Assembly: GCA_031291095.1 (NCBI GenBank)
Contig: JARLJR010000010.1
Span: 1-64,000, forward strand
Length of the DNA: 64,000 bases
Direction: 5' to 3'
DNA from: Legionella sp.
GTDB taxonomy: Bacteria; Pseudomonadota; Gammaproteobacteria; Legionellales; Legionellaceae
In this document: positions 59,651 through 64,000 of the stretch, piece after piece
Layout: each line of letters opens with the position of its first letter
Numbering within the stretch: position 1 is the first letter of the stretch
The notes under the pieces: model-generated
The model's database searches: none
What the model saw: the letters and a program-made list of their open reading frames with translations, nothing else
What the model was told of the DNA's origin: nothing
Made by a program: the position numbers and the translations under genes

Positions 59651-60616
59651 CTAATGATTATCTCGAGAATAAATTAACCAATTCTTCTCAACACTTAGTG
59701 GTTGTTCCGCATAGGTTTCTGCCTTCAAACTACATTGTTGCTCAAATACCGTGCCAATGGCGTTCGCTATATAAGTTGAGGTTGAATCGCCTCCATGCCC
59801 ATCATATATTCCGACTAAAAAAGGTTTATTTTTTGTTAAGACTTGTACCGAAACGGAAATATTATCCCTTGAACCAGCATGAAATGCCTTATAAGCAAGC
59901 AACCGCGCCAACTCCGCTTCCGAATGTAAACCGGGCTTATCAATAGACTGCAACTGCTCCCAAAACCATTGCTCCTGATTTTCTTTCGTTTGCCCAGGGA
60001 CTGGCTCCGTAAAACCATCGCAGGTAGTAATAATTTGGGTCTTCATCCCAGAAGCATGAGTAAAATCACTTGGTGTTATATCAATATGCGCATCATCACA
60101 AACCCCTGATTCGATAAAATCATAATCCCCCAGAGCCCTTGATAAGGCTAAAGAACCATATCGTCCCAACAGGCGCCCATTTTTTACAAGACCTCGCACT
60201 TGGGTCAAGCGCTCTTGATCAAGATTAGGATGATGAATGGCCTTATTTAACCGGGCGACTGAAGCAACATGCCCATTAGGGAAATAGACCACGACAAAAA
60301 CCACCGAATCCCCTAAGGTAGCGGTAATTAAATTACCTTCCCCATCATAAACGGTGGTTGATGCGGTAGAACCACCAAAACCGCGTTTGAGGCAATGTTG
60401 ATTAATCAATTTATAACTGGTCCATAAACGATGACCAATATCCTGCGCGGTTAATGCATTAAAAGAGCCTGCTGTGTACCAATATGCTACCGCAGCATCT
60501 TCTTGAGTTGGGCGTAAGCCCTGCATCTCAAATAGAGCAAAATTCTGTTCTTTTTTTTCAAAGCGAACCTCGGACTCATCACTTGGTATAGAAATTAATT
60601 CTGCGATTCTCATCAT
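59651..60616 (-). CDS. PP2C-family phosphatase with shuffled motif order
   Basis: A 321-aa protein carrying PP2C metal-site motifs but not in canonical order. Seen order: GLRPTQED (33-40), GGSTAS (81-86), TLGDS (100-104), LALSRALGDYDF (156-167), TTCDGF (197-202), GSRDNISVSVQV (248-259), then VGIYDGHGG (268-276) with its helix 'TYIANAIGTVF'. In normal PP2C proteins the DGHGG strand lies between the first (ED) and GSTA motifs; here it is at the C-terminus. All metal-binding Asp and the Arg are present, so Ser/Thr phosphatase activity is plausible. It overlaps the ACP-PlsC gene by 4 nt (ATGA). Confidence 0.85.
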   Translation of the reverse strand: MMRIAELISIPSDESEVRFEKKEQNFALFEMQGLRPTQEDAAVAYWYTAGSFNALTAQDIGHRLWTSYKLINQHCLKRGFGGSTASTTVYDGEGNLITATLGDSVVFVVVYFPNGHVASVARLNKAIHHPNLDQERLTQVRGLVKNGRLLGRYGSLALSRALGDYDFIESGVCDDAHIDITPSDFTHASGMKTQIITTCDGFTEPVPGQTKENQEQWFWEQLQSIDKPGLHSEAELARLLAYKAFHAGSRDNISVSVQVLTKNKPFLVGIYDGHGGDSTSTYIANAIGTVFEQQCSLKAETYAEQPLSVEKNWLIYSRDNH

Positions 60617-61584
60617 GGTTGCTCCTTAACGTACAGCTCATTCCCCAACTGCTTGATCTGCTGTTCCAGCTCATGCGTAATCATTTTATAGAGTTGATAG
60701 TTTAGCTCAATGACACTAGGCACATAATCTTTCATGACGATTGGCGGGCCAAAACTGACGGTAATTTTTCCTTTCTTAGGCCAGGTTTTTCCTTTAGGTA
60801 AACAATCATAAGCACCTTTAATATACGCAGGAACAATAGGAATTTGTAATTCCCAAGCTAACATCGCACAGCCACCTTTAAACGCTTGAACTTCACCATT
60901 TAAAGAACGTGTGGCTTCGGGAAAAATAATTAAATTTTTATTCGCCTTAATCGCTGCTTTACAGCTATTGATATTATTTAACATCGCCGAGGGTTCGGAG
61001 TTTCGATCAAAAGGGATCAGATTAAATAGCTTTTTCAGTAAAAACAAAGTCAGTGAACGACGCTCATAAAAATAATCTTTAGCAGCCAATAAGACATAAT
61101 TATCAACGGCATCTCCCGCCGCCGCCATCAATACCAGGTTATCCAAGTGACTGCTATGATTTGCTGCGATAATAAAGGGACCCTCTGGCGGCAAAAATGT
61201 GCTCCCCAGAGTCTCAATACCAAAGCGATTACGGACAAACCCTGTCATGTACCGATGTACAGTGCTGCGCATGGGCGATGTTTTAAAAGAAATGGGAGTA
61301 TTTGCCGCCCGCTCAATTAACGAAGCACCAAAACGTGTGTAGTGCTTTTGCTTAGATATAATGACTTCTGCTAAATCATCCAAAGTATTTGCCTCGGCAA
61401 TTTCATGCTCGTCTAAACGAATACCAAATTTTTTTTCAATTGCCGTTAACAGTTCAATTTTTGCCAATGAATCTAAGCCCAAGAATTCGGATGAAGAATC
61501 AGCAGGATGTAGCCGATAAATGAGATGCAGCAAATCCTGCTGGATCTCTTGCTTTTGGGTCACTTTTTGTCGTAACTCCAACAT
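60613..61584 (-). CDS. Acyl carrier domain fused to PlsC-type acyltransferase
   Basis: About 323 aa. The first 75 residues are an acyl carrier domain with the phosphopantetheine site FLGLDSLAKIELL. The rest is a 1-acyl-glycerol-3-phosphate acyltransferase domain: NHSSHLDN (HX4D), IPFDRNS, and FPEATRS. So one protein could carry an acyl chain and transfer it to a lipid or other alcohol. The frame opens upstream to 61623, but AAGGAGGGG next to the ATG pair at 61584-61587 fixes the start. It lies about 115 nt downstream of the fatty acyl-AMP ligase, which would load the carrier, and is coupled to the PP2C gene. Confidence 0.87.
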   Translation of the reverse strand: MLELRQKVTQKQEIQQDLLHLIYRLHPADSSSEFLGLDSLAKIELLTAIEKKFGIRLDEHEIAEANTLDDLAEVIISKQKHYTRFGASLIERAANTPISFKTSPMRSTVHRYMTGFVRNRFGIETLGSTFLPPEGPFIIAANHSSHLDNLVLMAAAGDAVDNYVLLAAKDYFYERRSLTLFLLKKLFNLIPFDRNSEPSAMLNNINSCKAAIKANKNLIIFPEATRSLNGEVQAFKGGCAMLAWELQIPIVPAYIKGAYDCLPKGKTWPKKGKITVSFGPPIVMKDYVPSVIELNYQLYKMITHELEQQIKQLGNELYVKEQP

Positions 61585-61656
61585 CATCCCCTCCTTGTGA
61601 TGGATTAATACATAGTCCCTCAACCCGTGTTACCAAGACGTCCGATGCAAGATGCT

Positions 61657-61686
61657 GGAGATCCCTCACTACGTTCGGGATGACGT
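61657..61686. repeat. Dispersed GGAGATCCCTCACT repeat
   Basis: The segment begins GGAGATCCCTCACTACGTTC and ends GGGATGACGT. Copies or near-copies lie at 53904 and, inverted, at 42243. An ACGTC about 25 nt upstream can pair with its GACGT end. It separates the acyl-AMP ligase and ACP-PlsC genes. Confidence 0.6.
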
Positions 61687-61697
61687 TTGCTCACCTC

Positions 61698-63554
61698 TCA
61701 TAGCACACAAAATCGAACATTTTGCAGAATTTTAGATATAGAACATGAATCATGGATACTATCAATATAGAAAATTTCTAATGAACCTTCCAAATAATTT
61801 TTCTTACACAATAAACGCTGAATTTTGCCACTGGTTGTTTTAGGAACTGCTTTGTGTGCCGCAAGCACCACAATATCGGCAGTAATTCCATGTTCTTTTA
61901 AAATTCTATTGCGGATTATTTTAATAATCTCTCGAGCTACTTCAGCCTCTATATGCTGTTTTATTTCCTGAACGACGACTAAATATTCCTGCTCATTCTC
62001 CTCCACAGAAAAAATAGCACCACAATTCATGCGTACAAGGGGATGACAGCCATTAATAATATCCTCCAAATCATGAGGGTAATAATTACAGCCGCGAATA
62101 ATAATCATGTCTTTAAGCCGGCCAGTAACATACAACGCCCCCTCAGCAAGATAACCCAAATCACCTGTTCGCAGAAAAGTACGCTCATCACCAGGAATTT
62201 TTGCATGAAAACAATATTTTGATTCATTAGGCAATTGCCAGTAGCCCTGAGTGACACTTTTACTGGCCACCCATATTTCCCCAACTTTCCGCTCAGTACA
62301 TACCTGCAAGGTTTCAGGATTAACAATCATGATATAGAAATCATCCGCCGGCTTTCCACAATTTACCAAACGACGCGCATGAGGATAGCTTGCATCACAA
62401 TAACGCACCTGCCCTAAACTTAAAGCCTTATTATCGACTAACTGGCTTTGAACCCCTTCGTTAGGATCTACCGCAGTGACCATTAATGTGGACTCTGCCA
62501 AGCCATAACAAGGATAAAAAGCATCCGCTTGGAAGCCACAGTCTTCAAAAAAATTGGTGAACTTTTCAATGGTTGAACAACGAATCGGTTCCGATCCTGT
62601 AGCTGCTATTCGCCAGCTACTTAAATCTAAATGGCCTTTTTCATCATCAGTAATCTTATCGATGCATAAATCATAAGCAAAATTAGGCGCTCCAGTAATT
62701 GTTCCTCTAAAGTGGGACATTGCCTCTAACCAAGCGGCCGGGCGTTGTAAAAAGGACATGGGTGCCATTAACTTTACTGGATAACCGGTAAAAAGAGGCT
62801 GCAAAATTCCAGCAATAAGCCCCATGTCATGGTAAGGCGGCAACCATGAAACACAAATATCATCTTCTGATGAACGATTACGCAATTGCATTACCGCTAA
62901 GTTATTTAATAAATTTCCATGACTAACCATTACTCCTTTGGGTTTTCCCGTAGACCCAGAGGTGTATTGTAAAAAGGCAAGAGAATCCGGGGTGATTAAT
63001 GGTTTATTCCAACCTTCATCCGAATAATCGGATAAATAGTCGGTAACAAGAAAATGCATTTTTTCAAAATCCCACCCCAGCAATTGACTATTCCGCTCAA
63101 AAGTTGGGCCGGCAAGATGATTGACCATTTTGCCGAGAACAGGCGTTTTATTTAATAATTTTACTACCCTTAGCTTTTTAACTTTGCGTAAAATTTCGTC
63201 TGTGGTTAAGGCAACTCTGGCCCCAGAGTTTTGAATAATATGGTGCAGTTTGGTCACCAAAGCTTTAGTATTGGGAGGATAAACCGGGATCGCGATGACA
63301 CCTGCATACAAACAGCCAAAAAATGCAGCAATTAACTCTAGCCCAGGAGGATAGATAATAATAACGCGCTCACCAGGACGAGTGCTTTTTTGTAAGAGGA
63401 TCGCTATTTTTCTTGCTTGTTCTGCCAAGGTCTCAAGCGTTAGAATTCTGTTTTCGTCCGTGTTTCTGCTTAGAAAAGTATACAGAGGAAAATCAGGTTG
63501 TGACCGCGCTTTTGCTTCTAATAAGCTGACTAAACTACTGTGACGGCTGCTCAT
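61698..63554 (-). CDS. Fatty acyl-AMP ligase (FAAL)
   Basis: About 618 aa of the ANL superfamily, FAAL type. 'LQYTSGSTGKPKGVMVSHGN' is the ATP-binding loop, 'GAPNFAYDLCIDKI' and 'YPCYGLAESTLMVT' are typical of FAALs, and 'YVTGRLKDMIIIRGCNYYPH' is the hinge (A8). FAALs make acyl-adenylates and load them onto acyl carrier proteins rather than CoA. A GTG at 63593 is possible, but GAGGG spaced about 9 nt before ATG 63554 is better. The next gene downstream is an ACP-PlsC fusion, a natural acceptor. Confidence 0.92.
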   Translation of the reverse strand: MSSRHSSLVSLLEAKARSQPDFPLYTFLSRNTDENRILTLETLAEQARKIAILLQKSTRPGERVIIIYPPGLELIAAFFGCLYAGVIAIPVYPPNTKALVTKLHHIIQNSGARVALTTDEILRKVKKLRVVKLLNKTPVLGKMVNHLAGPTFERNSQLLGWDFEKMHFLVTDYLSDYSDEGWNKPLITPDSLAFLQYTSGSTGKPKGVMVSHGNLLNNLAVMQLRNRSSEDDICVSWLPPYHDMGLIAGILQPLFTGYPVKLMAPMSFLQRPAAWLEAMSHFRGTITGAPNFAYDLCIDKITDDEKGHLDLSSWRIAATGSEPIRCSTIEKFTNFFEDCGFQADAFYPCYGLAESTLMVTAVDPNEGVQSQLVDNKALSLGQVRYCDASYPHARRLVNCGKPADDFYIMIVNPETLQVCTERKVGEIWVASKSVTQGYWQLPNESKYCFHAKIPGDERTFLRTGDLGYLAEGALYVTGRLKDMIIIRGCNYYPHDLEDIINGCHPLVRMNCGAIFSVEENEQEYLVVVQEIKQHIEAEVAREIIKIIRNRILKEHGITADIVVLAAHKAVPKTTSGKIQRLLCKKNYLEGSLEIFYIDSIHDSCSISKILQNVRFCVL

Positions 63555-63752
63555 ACATCGGTCCCTCGGAGAACAATAAATGGATACAACCACGGTTTAA
63601 TAGCTCTATGGATCTTATTAAAAGCTAGCAAATGATAAATATTTTGTCAAAAACCGCCTAGCCTAAAAACAGAAAAACAGATTGAATAATCAACATGATT
63701 GACAATTTTCTATTGGTTAGCAATTTGAAAAAAACAAGGGCCTAGTCCAGAA

Positions 63753-63786
63753 TTAAGCATATCTTAAGGATTCAGGTCAAATTAAG
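63753..63786 (+). promoter_or_regulatory. PmrA-box-like TTAAG direct repeats upstream of dgkA
   Basis: TTAAG at 63753-63757 and 63764-63768 are spaced 11 bp apart (aTTAAG-N5-cTTAAG). A third lies at 63782-63786. This matches the enterobacterial PmrA/BasR binding pattern, and dgkA is a known PmrA-linked gene in enterics. It lies 24-57 nt before the dgkA start. Confidence 0.4.
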
Positions 63787-63809
63787 TTTATTTTTTAAAG
63801 GTACATTGA

Positions 63810-64000
63810 ATGCTAAAGTTTCTAGCAAAAGTAGGATTGCAAGTTAAAAGAGCAACCTTTTATTCTTTAGATGGATTAAAAGTTGCATTCAAAGAGGAAT
63901 TTGCATTCCGTTTAGAGGTTTATACCAGCTTTATTGCCTTGCCTGCTGCCTTCTGGATAGGGAATTCCGCATTAGAGCGGATCGCCTTAATCAGCTCTTT
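63810..64000 (+). CDS. dgkA: Diacylglycerol kinase, N-terminal part (runs off the window)
   Basis: The first 63 codons only: MLKFLAKVGLQVKRATFYSL, then DGLKVAFKEEFAFRLEVY and the beginning of the first membrane helix (TSFIALPAAFWIGNSALERI). 'KAFkeEaAFRqE' is the DgkA signature region with the catalytic-site Glu. It phosphorylates diacylglycerol in the inner membrane to recycle lipid. AAAGG lies 8 nt before the ATG. The gene is divergent from the acyl-AMP ligase across about 255 bp. Confidence 0.9.
   Translation, partial: MLKFLAKVGLQVKRATFYSLDGLKVAFKEEFAFRLEVYTSFIALPAAFWIGNSALERIALISS

Noticed and set aside
1-64000. CRISPR arrays, tRNA or rRNA genes, prophage or transposase genes
   Set aside because: No regularly spaced repeats, cloverleaf-like genes with CCA/TTCRA patterns, rRNA stretches or transposase motifs were recognised on reading; a dedicated scan was not possible.

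Overview
The window reads as chromosome of a Legionella-type gammaproteobacterium. It is AT-rich. It carries a Legionella-type major outer membrane protein homologue, a CqsS/LqsS-like quorum-sensing histidine kinase, and several eukaryote-like proteins of the kind this genus injects into host cells: a mitochondrial-carrier-family protein, an F-box-like protein and a kinase-like protein. Species assignment is an inference from gene content; no rRNA or tRNA gene was seen. Coding density is high, gaps are short, and many gaps hold small palindromic repeats that double as terminators.

Layout. 1-3.3 kb (minus strand): SDR-type oxidoreductase, exported Hsp20-like protein, beta-carbonic anhydrase and a bestrophin-type channel. 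3.7-11.5 kb (plus): YadGH-like ABC exporter, Na+/Ca2+-exchanger-family protein, an RND efflux adaptor/pump pair and a K+-channel-like protein. 11.5-20.1 kb: an unrecognised 227-aa protein, a candidate kinase-like effector, a small-molecule group (ATP-grasp ligase, dipeptide epimerase, formyltransferase) and an F-box-like candidate effector. 20.2-25.9 kb: ABC-F protein, DbpA helicase, APH-like kinase, GNAT, Tag glycosylase and a GNAT remnant. 25.9-36.6 kb: a flavin oxidoreductase-patatin fusion, a BNR-type remnant, a WYL regulator, the MOMP-like porin, VOC and GyrI-like proteins, a LysR regulator divergent from a 27-codon peptide gene plus a GRDP-like protein and a hydrolase, and a secreted DUF1566 protein. 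36.8-42.2 kb: cold-shock protein, a membrane protein beside the mitochondrial carrier homologue, a BNR-type secreted protein and an S53 (sedolisin) protease.

42.4-48.3 kb is one tightly overlapping malonate decarboxylase operon (mdcA, an mdcC-mdcD fusion, mdcE, mdcG, mdcB, mdcH) with no transporter or regulator beside it. 48.5-53.9 kb holds a GST-like protein, a heme-oxygenase-fold protein directly abutting the LqsS-like kinase, and a PAS/GGDEF/EAL protein with a KfrA-like N-terminus. 54.0-58.6 kb is a co-directional group of kynurenine 3-monooxygenase, heme-oxygenase-like oxidase, FAD-linked oxidase and a second beta-carbonic anhydrase. 58.7-63.6 kb (minus) holds an ElaB/YqjD-type stress membrane operon, then fatty acyl-AMP ligase, an ACP-PlsC fusion and a PP2C phosphatase with shuffled motif order. 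The window ends inside dgkA, behind a direct repeat resembling a PmrA box.

Most promising novelties: (i) the PP2C-like protein whose DGHGG motif lies at the C-terminus; (ii) the 27-codon Cys-Cys peptide gene with a strong ribosome binding site upstream of a GRDP-like protein, a possible peptide-modification system; (iii) the kynurenine monooxygenase/HDO-like/FAD-oxidase cluster; (iv) the oxidoreductase-patatin fusion; (v) the three-repeat mitochondrial carrier protein.
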